From: Candidatus Firestoneibacteriota bacterium
GTDB lineage: Bacteria > Oederibacteriota > D2-FULL-39-29
Direction: 5' to 3'
DNA: 42,065 nt
Assembly (NCBI GenBank): GCA_903928075.1
Contig: CAIYPD010000093.1
Coordinates: 1 to 42,065, forward strand
A program made the position numbers and the translations under genes. Of the stretch, positions 1 to 10,043 are shown one piece after another; the first letter of the stretch is position 1, and every line of letters begins with the position of its first letter. The notes below the pieces were generated by a model that worked only from the letters and a program-made list of their open reading frames with translations, made no database searches and had not been told where the DNA came from.

Positions 1-104
1 AAAAAAACATGATAGATACGATGAAAGATCAGGTGCCCGTGGAGTATATGGAAATGATAAAAGCGTATTATAAGAAACTCTCCGAAGAAGGGGATGCAAA
101 ATGA
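1..104 (+). CDS. 3' end of an unidentified protein (partial)
   Basis: An open frame enters from the left edge (codons in phase with position 3) and ends at TGA 102-104. The last ~33 residues are lysine- and glutamate-rich and include VPVEYMEMIKAYYKKLSEE, a short amphipathic tail. Its stop overlaps the ATG of the next gene (ATGA at 101-104), so the two are probably translationally coupled in one operon. Nothing visible allows a function to be assigned. Confidence 0.6.
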   Translation, partial: KNMIDTMKDQVPVEYMEMIKAYYKKLSEEGDAK

Positions 105-1096
105 TTAAGTATTTTATTTATTTATTTCTGGCTACGGTTCTCTGTCTTCCGTCCTCAGGCTTCTCCGCGGATCGTGATTATCTTGGCACTCCGGGAAGCG
201 AAAAAGCCGCAGAACGGGCTCTGGAATGGCTGGCAAAAAATCAGCTCGAAGACGGGAGCTTTGGGAAAGCAACTCTCGGAACGAATGCCGCGATAGTCGG
301 CTTTGCGGGCCTGGCCTTCCTCGCCGGCGGAAGTGTTCCCGGCAGGGGAAAGTATGGTAAAAATGTAAAGATCGCGGGTGACTATATAGCTTCTATTCAA
401 AGCAAGGATTCCAAGACTTACGGTTTATTCGGGAGAACAATGTATGAACACGGTTTTGCCACGGTTGCTATATGTGAAATTTATGGCATGTCCAGAAATG
501 AAGCCTACAAGAAAGTGGTGCAGGACGCAGTCAATCTCATACTCATTTGTCAAAATCAAAAAGGCGGCTGGCGGTATTCTCCGCGCATCGCCGACGACGA
601 TGTGACCGTTACTTCCTGTCAGGTTCAAGCTTTAAGGGCGGCCAGAGATGTCGGCATAGTAATACCAAAAGAGACTATTGAAAAAGCTACCGCTTATCTT
701 CTTTCCTGCAGTGCGGCTAACGGAAGTATGTCTTATCAGCCGGGCCAGGGTGGCGGCGGTATTGAGCGGACCGGTGCGGGCGTGCTTTCCCTTATGGCCC
801 TCGGAGACTATACCTCGAAGGAAGTGGAAAAAGGTGCTGATTTTGTTCTTAAATCCGGAGCCAGCGAGGCCAGTAATCACTACTTTTACGGCTTATATTA
901 TTGCAACCAGGTTATGTTCCAGAAAGGCGGAGAATACTGGAAAAACTGGTACAGCCAGGTAAGAGAAACCCTGGTAGCCATCCAAAAGGGTGACGGCAGT
1001 TTTACCAGCAATCAATACGGGACCGTGTATGCGACCGCTCTTGGAGCTATAGCTCTGGAACTTCCTAACGGCTATCTGCCTCTTTTTGAAAGGTAA
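101..1096 (+). CDS. Secreted squalene-cyclase/prenyltransferase-like alpha/alpha-toroid protein
   Basis: The 331-residue product starts with a typical Sec signal peptide (MIKYFIYLFLATVLCLPSSG, cleavage near residue 22). The mature part holds repeats of the terpene-cyclase/prenyltransferase type: QLEDGSFG (~48-55), GLFGRTMYEHGFATVAICEIYG (~107-128), ILICQNQKGGWRYSP (~146-160), DVTVTSCQVQALRAARDVG (~166-184) and a final KGDGSF (~299). These QxxDGSF/GGW motifs form an alpha/alpha toroid in the family. The DxDD catalytic motif of real squalene-hopene cyclases is not evident, so enzymatic terpene cyclisation is not claimed. Related exported proteins are common in Planctomycetes-type genomes and are mostly uncharacterised. 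The gene overlaps the preceding one by ATGA and is followed after 3 nt by the next secreted protein. All three probably form one operon. Confidence 0.8.
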   Translation: MIKYFIYLFLATVLCLPSSGFSADRDYLGTPGSEKAAERALEWLAKNQLEDGSFGKATLGTNAAIVGFAGLAFLAGGSVPGRGKYGKNVKIAGDYIASIQSKDSKTYGLFGRTMYEHGFATVAICEIYGMSRNEAYKKVVQDAVNLILICQNQKGGWRYSPRIADDDVTVTSCQVQALRAARDVGIVIPKETIEKATAYLLSCSAANGSMSYQPGQGGGGIERTGAGVLSLMALGDYTSKEVEKGADFVLKSGASEASNHYFYGLYYCNQVMFQKGGEYWKNWYSQVRETLVAIQKGDGSFTSNQYGTVYATALGAIALELPNGYLPLFER

Positions 1097-1099
1097 AAG

Positions 1100-2863
1100 T
1101 TGACCAAAAAAACCTTATTTATATATGTGGTTCTAACTGCCTGCCTTTTTGCGGAAAATATTATTTTGTACAACGGTACTTCTATCTCCGGAAAAATATT
1201 CAGTATAAAGGATAATGAGGTAACTTTTAAAAGAGAAAAAAGTATGGGGGATGCCAAAAGCCCTTTTGAAAAAAAATCACTTTTTAACGAGGTTGCCCGG
1301 CTGGAGATACGGCCTGACAAAAAGTCCGACCAAAAAAAACAGCCGGTTACCGCGCTCCTGGTAAACGGGGATCGTCTGAGCGGGGAGTTAATTGAATTAA
1401 ACGGAAGTATTCTTGTCTTAAAAACCCTTTTTGGCGAAGTAACACTGGTGGCCGGGACCCTGCAGGCGCTTTTTTTTGGGGAAAACCTTTCTCAACTTCC
1501 CGTGGATAAAAATTTTACAACAATAATACTAAATAACGGAGATGAACTTAAGTGCCGGCTTAAAGAGATAAAAGATAATAAGGTCAGGGTTACGAGCGAC
1601 CTTGGCGAGCTGGAATTGACTTTCGACAGAATAAACGCGCTGGTTCTTGTAGCGGCAGGCAGTCTGGACTTCCGAGGGAAGGATTTTATCTCTGTGGTTG
1701 AGCTTGTCAACGGAGACCGGTACTCCGGCCGTTATTTCAGTTTAACCGGTTTAAAGTTCAAACTCGAACCGATGTGGGCGCTGAAGGCCAAACAGGCCGT
1801 CTATGAGTTTGAAACGGCTTCTGTTGCTAATGTTACTTTTAAGAATTCCGGTGCCGTGTTTTTGTCGGACCTGACTCCGGCAAAGATAGAAGAAAAGGCC
1901 TATCTGGATTTCCATCTGCCCTGGAAAAAAGATAAAAATATCAGGGGCGAAGCACTCAGAATAAATTCCGTGGAATATAAAAAGGGAATCTCCTGCCAGG
2001 CAAAAACCGAGCTTACCTGGCTTTTGGCGGGGGATTATTCCTCTTTTAGAGGGGTCTGCGGTATAGAAGACTCGGCAGTCACCGGTGAGGCAAATCTCCT
2101 TATTACGGCAGACGGTAAAACCTTTTTTGAAGGTAAACTTAAAAAAGGCGGGGCCGTTGAAGTTCTCGATTTTGACCTTAAAGGCGTTAAGGAGCTTAAG
2201 CTCACCGCCGGTTTTGGTGAAGCGGGCGACGCCGGGGCTCTGGTTGCCCTCGGGAATCCGGTGCTGGTTAAAGTAATTGAAGGTAAAGAGGAAGCTGTGA
2301 AAGTTTCTGAGGGTGTCTTCCTTGTAGGCAAAGTAACGATAGATAAAAATAATAAAGAACTTAGTTTCCCTGCCAGAGTTGAGACCAGGACCGGACTTAT
2401 CGAATACCTGGCGGTAAATACCGAGGGCAAGGGGTATGAGTCCATCTTAATCTCTGAAGCCCGGCCGGTCCATTTGCAAGTCGGCCTGATCATACTGGGT
2501 CTGCAATACGGCCAGAATTTAAATATGAGAAATGACCCCGCTGAACCCAAAGGTTCTAAGGTTGAAATCTTTCTGGAAGTCGACGGCAAGCGTTTGGAGA
2601 TGAAAGAGGTCATCTATGACCGGGTGAGGAAAAGCGGGTTAGAGGGAGGGGAGTTTGTTTTCACCGGCAGTAAATTTGTCTCAGGTTCTTACCTGGCCGA
2701 ACAGGAAGGTTCGCTTATATCCTCTTTTAAGGATCCCGGCGCGGTCATTGTATATAATAAACCTACACCGCCGGATGCCACGAGTTATTCCGCTTATGAC
2801 GCAAATCCGGTGAATCTGCCAGCCGCAGCACACCCGGTGACAGTAGTAATAAAGGCAAAATGA
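1100..2863 (+). CDS. Secreted NGD-repeat protein with NPCBM-like domain
   Basis: The 587-residue product has a short N-terminal signal sequence (MTKKTLFIYVVLTACLFA). The start is TTG at 1100, preceded by AAAGG at 1089-1093 and only 3 nt after the upstream stop, so translation is likely coupled. The first ~210 residues contain four imperfect beta-rich repeats built around the motif L-x-N-G-D/T-x-x-x-G (ILYNGTSISGK, LLVNGDRLSGE, ILNNGDELKCR, ELVNGDRYSGR). Residues ~260-395 resemble an NPCBM/NEW2 carbohydrate-binding-type module: FHLPWKKDKNIRG, then KKGISCQAKTELTWLL, then FRGVCGIEDS, then a VKELKLTAGFGE strand and LGNPVLV. The C-terminal ~190 residues are unrecognised and beta-rich. It is inferred to bind a polymer or surface glycan outside the cytoplasm. 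No catalytic motif is visible. Confidence 0.7.
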   Translation: MTKKTLFIYVVLTACLFAENIILYNGTSISGKIFSIKDNEVTFKREKSMGDAKSPFEKKSLFNEVARLEIRPDKKSDQKKQPVTALLVNGDRLSGELIELNGSILVLKTLFGEVTLVAGTLQALFFGENLSQLPVDKNFTTIILNNGDELKCRLKEIKDNKVRVTSDLGELELTFDRINALVLVAAGSLDFRGKDFISVVELVNGDRYSGRYFSLTGLKFKLEPMWALKAKQAVYEFETASVANVTFKNSGAVFLSDLTPAKIEEKAYLDFHLPWKKDKNIRGEALRINSVEYKKGISCQAKTELTWLLAGDYSSFRGVCGIEDSAVTGEANLLITADGKTFFEGKLKKGGAVEVLDFDLKGVKELKLTAGFGEAGDAGALVALGNPVLVKVIEGKEEAVKVSEGVFLVGKVTIDKNNKELSFPARVETRTGLIEYLAVNTEGKGYESILISEARPVHLQVGLIILGLQYGQNLNMRNDPAEPKGSKVEIFLEVDGKRLEMKEVIYDRVRKSGLEGGEFVFTGSKFVSGSYLAEQEGSLISSFKDPGAVIVYNKPTPPDATSYSAYDANPVNLPAAAHPVTVVIKAK

Positions 2864-2981
2864 TTATAAATGTATTAACAGACTGCTGAAAAACTCGTTT
2901 TTCTTGGCGTTCTCGCGAAAGCATTAAAATACTTCGTAGCCACGAAAAAGAAATATTTCAGTAATCCGAACTTAAATAGTA

Positions 2982-3064
2982 ATTTTGAGCGAATTAGCGA
3001 AATCCGCCAACGCTTTGTGGCGGATTGAGTGAAGTAGCGAAATCCGCCAACGCTTTGTGACGGA
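2982..3064. repeat. Two tandem ~40-bp palindromic repeat units (REP-like)
   Basis: Two near-identical units lie head to tail, each containing GCGAAATCCGCCAACGCTTT followed by a GTGGCGGA or GTGACGGA end. The hairpin cores are 3003-3024 (stem TCCGCCA/TGGCGGA, 8-nt loop) and 3043-3064 (one mismatch). A third copy lies in inverse orientation at 18021-18070, so this is a dispersed family. The upstream part of this gap (2880-2965) holds a weak inverted repeat of CTGAAAAACTCG and CGAAAAAGAAATATTTCAG, possibly a terminator of the preceding operon. Confidence 0.75.
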
Positions 3065-3091
3065 AGTAATTTATTGTCGAGGAGTTTGAGT

Positions 3092-4075
3092 ATGTTTTCA
3101 GAAAAACGCTATGAGAAAATGCTCTACCGCCGTTGCGGCCACAGCGGGTTGGATCTGCCGGTGCTCTCGCTGGGCTGCTGGCACAATTTTGGCGCGCAGG
3201 CCGATGCCGACGAGGCGCGAAAAATGCTCTGCCGCGCTTTTGATCTGGGAATAACGCATTTTGATCTGGCTAATAACTATGGACCGCCGCCCGGCAGTGC
3301 TGAAACCTTTGTGGGCCGGATGCTGGCTAAAGATTTTCGCGGCTACCGGGATGAACTTATTATTTCAAGTAAGGCCGGCTGGGGTATGTGGCCGGGGCCT
3401 TACGGTGACTGGGGCTCGCGGAAATATTTGCTGGCCAGTCTGGACCAATCATTAAAGCGTTTGGGCCTGGAGTATCTGGATATTTATTATTCGCACCGGC
3501 CGGACCCGAAAACCCCGCTCGAAGAAACTATAGGCGCCTTGAAGACGGCAGTACGGTCAGGAAAAGCTCTTTATGCCGGTATAAGCAGTTATAGCGGTGA
3601 GAGGACGGCAGAGGCCGTGAAGATTGCCGGAGCTATGGGTTTAACTCTTCTTATTCATCAACCGGCTTATTCGATGTTAAACCGGGGTATCGAAACCGAT
3701 TTATTACCGCAGACCCGCCGGCTCGGATTGGGCGTTATCGCTTTTTGCCCGCTGGCGCAGGGACTGCTTACCGATAAATATCTTTCGGGTATTCCAAAAA
3801 GTTCCAGAGCGGCGCAGCCGGGAAGTTATCTTAAAGAAAAGAGTCAATCTCCGGAAAATGTCGGTAAAGTGAAAGCCTTAAACGGCCTGGCGCTAAAGCG
3901 CGGGCAGAGCCTGGCGCAAATGGCGCTGGCCTGGGTCCTGCGCGATGAAGCGGTTACCAGTGCTTTGATAGGTGCCAGCCGCGTAAGCCAGATAGAGGAA
4001 AATGTTGAGGCCCTTGACAACTTGCAATTTTCGTCAGAGGAACTTGCGGAAATTGACAGGATTCTTGCCGGTTAA
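3092..4075 (+). CDS. yghZ: YghZ-type aldo/keto reductase
   Basis: This is an NADPH-dependent aldo/keto reductase of the AKR14/YghZ (L-glyceraldehyde-3-phosphate reductase) type. ATG 3092 is preferred because GAGGAG (3079-3084) sits 7 nt upstream. A TTG at 3074 is in frame but has no such site. The 327-residue protein shows the AKR tetrad Asp58 and Tyr63 (FDLANNYGPPPGSAE), Lys94 (ISSKAG) and His135 (YYSHRPDP), the TIM-barrel signature DQSLKRLGLEYLDIYYSHR, and the cofactor end ALIGASRVSQIEENVEAL. The wording matches E. coli YghZ along the whole length (LSLGCWHNFG, SLDQSLKRLGLEYLDI, ISSYSGERT). Physiological substrate is inferred to be a small aldehyde or methylglyoxal-type compound. By eye its third codon positions look richer in G/C than in ligA beside it, and REP-like repeats sit just upstream, which could mean recent acquisition. 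Confidence 0.93.
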   Translation: MFSEKRYEKMLYRRCGHSGLDLPVLSLGCWHNFGAQADADEARKMLCRAFDLGITHFDLANNYGPPPGSAETFVGRMLAKDFRGYRDELIISSKAGWGMWPGPYGDWGSRKYLLASLDQSLKRLGLEYLDIYYSHRPDPKTPLEETIGALKTAVRSGKALYAGISSYSGERTAEAVKIAGAMGLTLLIHQPAYSMLNRGIETDLLPQTRRLGLGVIAFCPLAQGLLTDKYLSGIPKSSRAAQPGSYLKEKSQSPENVGKVKALNGLALKRGQSLAQMALAWVLRDEAVTSALIGASRVSQIEENVEALDNLQFSSEELAEIDRILAG

Positions 4076-4163
4076 ATAAGCTTTTCGCGAAAAACCTTGG
4101 CCTCGTATCTAGTAAATTTAGCGGGAGAAATTACTTTTTTTTATGTGAAATTCCGTATATTTC

Positions 4164-4172
4164 TGTTATATT
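4164..4172 (+). promoter_or_regulatory. Extended -10 promoter element of ligA, 8 nt before its ATG
   Basis: TGT followed by TATATT (4164-4172) is an extended -10 (TGnTATAAT) match. Only 8 nt separate it from the ligA ATG at 4181 and no Shine-Dalgarno sequence lies between, so transcription would begin at or next to the start codon. No good -35 is visible, which is normal for extended -10 promoters. A perfect 12-bp palindrome, TTTTCGCGAAAA, lies upstream at 4082-4093 with unknown role. Confidence 0.5.
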
Positions 4173-4174
4173 AG

Positions 4175-7041
<2,867 letters not shown>

Positions 7042-7064
7042 GAGAAGAGTGGACGGAAAAGAAA

Positions 7065-7375
7065 GGTCTGTAAAAGTCTATAAAGGTCCATAAAGTCCGT
7101 AAGGTCTAAAATCGTTGAGGGATATTATTAGACGGTCTGTAGATTCTTAAAGGAAAATAGATAAAAACAACTCTGCAGGAGAAATATCTACCTGTTAATT
7201 CCAACCAAAAAATATTGTTTTTGCGCCTGTCGGCTGATGGCATGGATTAGAAGAAAGATGACACACCCTCCAAAAAGATTGGCGGGCATGGATACACGGA
7301 TCAAAATAATAAATATCCCTCAACGATTTTAGACCTTACGAACCTTATAGACTTTTACGGACCTTTATGGACTTA
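7065..7375. repeat. Decamer-armed inverted-repeat element, copy A
   Basis: The 482-nt gap between the barrel gene and lepB is mostly this element. The left arm (7065-7129) is made of ~10-bp units related to GGTCCGTAAA. The right arm (7307-7375) carries the same units in inverse orientation. The inner ends form a perfect 24-bp inverted repeat, 7103-7126 against 7312-7335, beginning GGTCTAAAATCGTTGAGGG. Inside, 7261-7293 holds a 33-bp core that recurs inverted at 9812-9844. No ORF in the element is credible. Related elements occur at 9690-10011 and 14502-14754. Confidence 0.85.
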
Positions 7376-7402
7376 TTTTGTTCTTCTTTTGTTCTTCTTT
7401 CC

Positions 7403-7431
7403 TTGAAGGTTCCTTTGAAAGGGTATAAAAT
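7403..7431 (+). promoter_or_regulatory. Possible promoter of lepB
   Basis: TTGAAG (7403-7408) and TAAAAT (7426-7431) are separated by 17 nt and would start transcription ~85 nt before the lepB ATG. An overlapping TATAAA at 7424 gives 15-nt spacing. It lies just outside the right arm of the repeat element. The match is moderate and unsupported by other evidence. Confidence 0.35.
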
Positions 7432-7523
7432 ATACTTATGGCATAAAATTACAGTGTTTTCAGGTGTTTGAATTTGGGAACATTTATGACTTAAAAATTG
7501 TCTTAATAATATACGGAGGAATA

Positions 7524-8267
7524 ATGACTGAAAATAGTAAGCTGGTTCCGGAAGAAACACATAAAGGAGCGGCCTGGGAATGGATAAAAAGTCTGATTTC
7601 GGCGCTAGTGATAGCACTTCTTATAAGAGAATTTGTTGTGCAGGCTTTTACGATTCCGACAGGATCTATGGAATCAACTATGCTGGTGGGAGATCATCTT
7701 TTTGTAAATAAGCTTTCTTACGGCTTCAAACTGCCCTTTACTACAAAAAAGGCGGTGGAATGGTCAAAGGTGAAACGCAGAAATATTATTGTATTTTTGC
7801 CGCCGCAGGAGACCGATAAGGTCTATGTAAAAAGATGCGTAGGTCTTCCCGGGGACATTTTGGAGCTTAAAAACAAAACCTTGTACATAAACGGGGAGAA
7901 ACAGGAGGAAACCTACAAAAAACACCTTGATAACACTATTATTCCGGGCGAGAGCTACCAGAGGGATAATTTAAAACCTTTTCAGGTGCCGAAAAAGGGA
8001 GACACCTTTGAACTGAAAGACAGCGGAGAGATTATTATGAACGGCGCGAATGTGGAGAATAAGTTTATTGCCCCGTTTTATAAACAGTTAATAGCCGAAG
8101 GCAGCTCTAAAATTACCGTGAACCAGGATTATTATTTTATGATGGGAGATAACAGAGATAACAGCAACGACAGCAGGTTTTGGGGCTTTGTGCCGAGAGA
8201 ACGGCTTATAGGCCGGCCAATTCTGGTTTGGATGCCGCTTGATAGGTTTGGATTGCCGCCGAAGTGA
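7524..8267 (+). CDS. lepB: Signal peptidase I
   Basis: This membrane serine/lysine protease removes signal peptides from Sec-exported proteins. ATG 7524 is chosen because GGAGG lies at 7515-7519. An in-frame ATG at 7464 lacks a ribosome site. The 247-residue product has one N-terminal membrane helix (~19-42, WIKSLISALVIALLIREFVV). The catalytic serine is in IPTGSMESTM (Ser48) and the general-base lysine in VYVKRCVGLPGD (Lys103). The box MMGDNRDNSNDSRFWG and the end VPRERLIGRPILVWMPL complete the S26 family signature. A single membrane anchor and the short length resemble Gram-positive-like and many candidate-phylum enzymes rather than E. coli LepB, which has two. The neighbourhood (sigma/anti-sigma, HtrA, type II secretion) fits a protein-export cluster. 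Confidence 0.96.
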   Translation: MTENSKLVPEETHKGAAWEWIKSLISALVIALLIREFVVQAFTIPTGSMESTMLVGDHLFVNKLSYGFKLPFTTKKAVEWSKVKRRNIIVFLPPQETDKVYVKRCVGLPGDILELKNKTLYINGEKQEETYKKHLDNTIIPGESYQRDNLKPFQVPKKGDTFELKDSGEIIMNGANVENKFIAPFYKQLIAEGSSKITVNQDYYFMMGDNRDNSNDSRFWGFVPRERLIGRPILVWMPLDRFGLPPK

Positions 8268-8308
8268 GGACAAAGTACAAGGCACAAAGTAAAAAGTAAA
8301 AGCAAAAA
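8267..8308 (+). repeat. Heptamer tandem repeat (GGTACAA family)
   Basis: Five consecutive 7-bp units start inside the lepB stop codon: AGGACAA, AGTACAA, GGCACAA, AGTAAAA, AGTAAAA, followed by GCAAAAA. The same unit family with the same GC-then-A-rich exit occurs at 26003-26044. It is non-coding. Confidence 0.7.
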
Positions 8309-8345
8309 TTGAATACAAAATTTCGTAGACAGTAGGATTGTAAAC

Positions 8346-8960
8346 ATGAAAGATGATGCTCAAAAAGTCATAGAGGAAGTTTCCCGGAATTACGAGAATG
8401 AATTGATTAAGAAAATTCAAAAAACCGGGGATAGGGACGCATTTTTCTACCTGGTTAAACTTTATGACGCGAGGATTTACTCGGTGGTGTATCGCTATCT
8501 GAGGCACAGGGAAGACGCGCTGGAACTTTCCCAGGATGTTTTTGTTCAGGCCTATAAAAAAATCAAGCAATACCGCTGGGAGGCGCCATTTTACTTCTGG
8601 CTTCAGCGTATCGCCGTTAATTATTCGATAAATAGAATGAAAAAGTACGGTAAAGATATTATCAGCCGTTCTTTTGAAATTGAGGGTGCTAATGCGGCGG
8701 AAACTGCCGCCCAAAGCCCGGAAAAAGAGCTGGAGGAAGAGGAGCATAAAAAGTTTGTAGACGAAGCCCTGGCAAAGGTGTCGGAACCTTACCGGTTACC
8801 GGTCATACTTAAAGATATTGAAGGTTTTTCCTATGAGGAGATAGTTAAACTTACGGGTGTAAATATTGGAACAGTAAAATCAAGAATAAGCCGCGGCCGG
8901 GAAGAATTAAAAAGCATTTTTTTACAAAAAAAAGAGAGGCTAAAAGAATATGGAATGTAA
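8346..8960 (+). CDS. rpoE: ECF (RpoE-type) RNA polymerase sigma factor
   Basis: This is a group-IV (extracytoplasmic function) sigma-70 factor of 204 residues. Region 2 runs from about 28 to 95 (DAFFYLVKLYDARIYSVVYRYLRHREDALELSQDVFVQAYKKI, then FYFWLQRIAVNYSINRMKK, the -10 recognition and core-binding helices). Region 4 covers ~140-190, with the -35-reading helix-turn-helix in GFSYEEIVKLTGVNIGTVKSRISRGREEL. There is no region 1 or 3, as expected. The next gene overlaps by 11 nt and encodes a zinc-binding anti-sigma factor, the classic partner arrangement, and an HtrA protease follows. This looks like an envelope-stress switch equivalent to RpoE-RseA-DegP. The start has AGGA 8 nt upstream. TAGGAT at 8333-8338 could instead be a -10 box 7 nt before the ATG. 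Confidence 0.95.
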   Translation: MKDDAQKVIEEVSRNYENELIKKIQKTGDRDAFFYLVKLYDARIYSVVYRYLRHREDALELSQDVFVQAYKKIKQYRWEAPFYFWLQRIAVNYSINRMKKYGKDIISRSFEIEGANAAETAAQSPEKELEEEEHKKFVDEALAKVSEPYRLPVILKDIEGFSYEEIVKLTGVNIGTVKSRISRGREELKSIFLQKKERLKEYGM

Positions 8961-9681
8961 AGAGATTAGAGAACTCTTTTTTGAATACCGGGAGGATGAA
9001 TTATCTGCTTTAAAAAAAGAAAGCATAGTAAAACATCTTCTTTTATGCGGGGAATGTGCCCGGGAATTTCGAGCACTCTCAAGTTCCTTTCGCTATTTGA
9101 AGTCGGTGCCGGAAGAAAAACTTCCTGAGAGTTTTTACCCGGGCCTGGAAAAAAAGCTGGGCGGGCTCCGGAAGCCTCTTTTTGGCAGGTTTATGGTTTA
9201 TTTAAACTTTCAAAACACCTCCGTCGCCGTGGCCGGCGTTCTGATAGGCCTGTTGACCGGTATTCTTATAAGTAATTATATTCCCGGGGTGTCTTTAGTT
9301 CCTCTTGCTCAAGTTAATAAACCTATTGTTCAAAATAAAATAGAAACTAAAACGGCAGAAAAAGAGAAGACTCCGGGGGGACTGCTCCTGCGCGCCGGCA
9401 ATATTTCACGCGCCGGTTTTGACCCGGGTAATTCCGTCAGCAGTTTTGAAGGCAGCAGTGGCGGTCTGATTGACCCCGGTCTTTCTTTGGGCGGACAGAG
9501 CGCGTTAAAATTGAGTAAAAAATACACAGTTACGGTCGCTGCCGGCAAATATGAGGAAGCGGTGAAAGAATTAAACCGGCTGGGCTATATTATGAAGCTA
9601 CCCGGCAAAAAAGAATTAGCCGCTATTAAAAATCTCAAGGCGTCGGATATCGTAACACTTGAACTTGAAATAGCGGAATAG
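8950..9681 (+). CDS. Membrane-bound zinc-finger anti-sigma factor
   Basis: The 243-residue protein begins with a zf-HC2/ZAS anti-sigma domain: MECKEIRELFFEYREDELS, then His29-x3-Cys33-x2-Cys36 in KHLLLCGECAREF, plus Cys3. This is the zinc motif that holds ECF sigma factors inactive. One membrane helix follows at ~92-114 (TSVAVAGVLIGLLTGILISNYI). The rest (~115-243) would be periplasmic, with a Gly/Ser-rich linker and a small alpha/beta C-terminal domain (KKYTVTVAAGKYEEAVKELNRLGYIM...ASDIVTLELEIAE). The ATG lies inside the sigma-factor gene (11-nt overlap), so synthesis is stoichiometrically coupled. The periplasmic tail is inferred to sense envelope stress. No site-1 or site-2 protease is in the window other than HtrA. 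Confidence 0.88.
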   Translation: MECKEIRELFFEYREDELSALKKESIVKHLLLCGECAREFRALSSSFRYLKSVPEEKLPESFYPGLEKKLGGLRKPLFGRFMVYLNFQNTSVAVAGVLIGLLTGILISNYIPGVSLVPLAQVNKPIVQNKIETKTAEKEKTPGGLLLRAGNISRAGFDPGNSVSSFEGSSGGLIDPGLSLGGQSALKLSKKYTVTVAAGKYEEAVKELNRLGYIMKLPGKKELAAIKNLKASDIVTLELEIAE

Positions 9682-9689
9682 GGGAAGGT

Positions 9690-10011
9690 ACATAAGGGTC
9701 TGGAAGGGTAGTAGGGTTTGTAAGGTTTGTAAAGTTTTTAAGGTTTATAAGGGTCTAAAATTATTGAGGGATGTTTAATTGTTTCGGTTGTCTATATGTG
9801 TCATCTGTTTTTATCCATGCCCGCCGATCTTTTTGGAGGGTGTGTATCTGCCTTCAAAAATGCAAATATTATGATATTTGAGCATCCGCCTGGGCGGAAG
9901 CTGCGCTTTTAGCATCTAAGTGTCTAAAATCGTTTAACGATAAAGAACTTTTACGAACCTTTATGGACGTTTATAGACTGCTACGTATTTTTATAGACGA
10001 ACCTTTACAGA
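9690..10011. repeat. Decamer-armed inverted-repeat element, copy B
   Basis: The 362-nt gap between the anti-sigma gene and htrA is filled by a diverged relative of the 7065-7375 element. The left arm (~9690-9778) has units such as GGTTTGTAAG and ends GGGTCTAAAATTATTGAGGG. The right arm (~9930-10011) has inverse units such as TTTTACGAACC and TTTATGGACG. The core at 9812-9844, starting ATCCATGCCCGCCGATCTTT, equals the reverse complement of 7261-7293 with one difference. Two small hairpins lie beside it: the pair AAATAT/ATATTT around 9863-9880, and CCGCCTGGGCGG at ~9886-9897. Confidence 0.75.
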
Positions 10012-10043
10012 CTGTTAAAAACACTTTCAAAGGAGGAATATTT

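Noticed and set aside
9963-10043. Longer N-terminus for the HtrA protease
   Set aside because: The extension lies in repeat DNA, destroys the signal peptide position, and lacks a ribosome site, whereas ATG 10044 has AGGAGG at ideal spacing.
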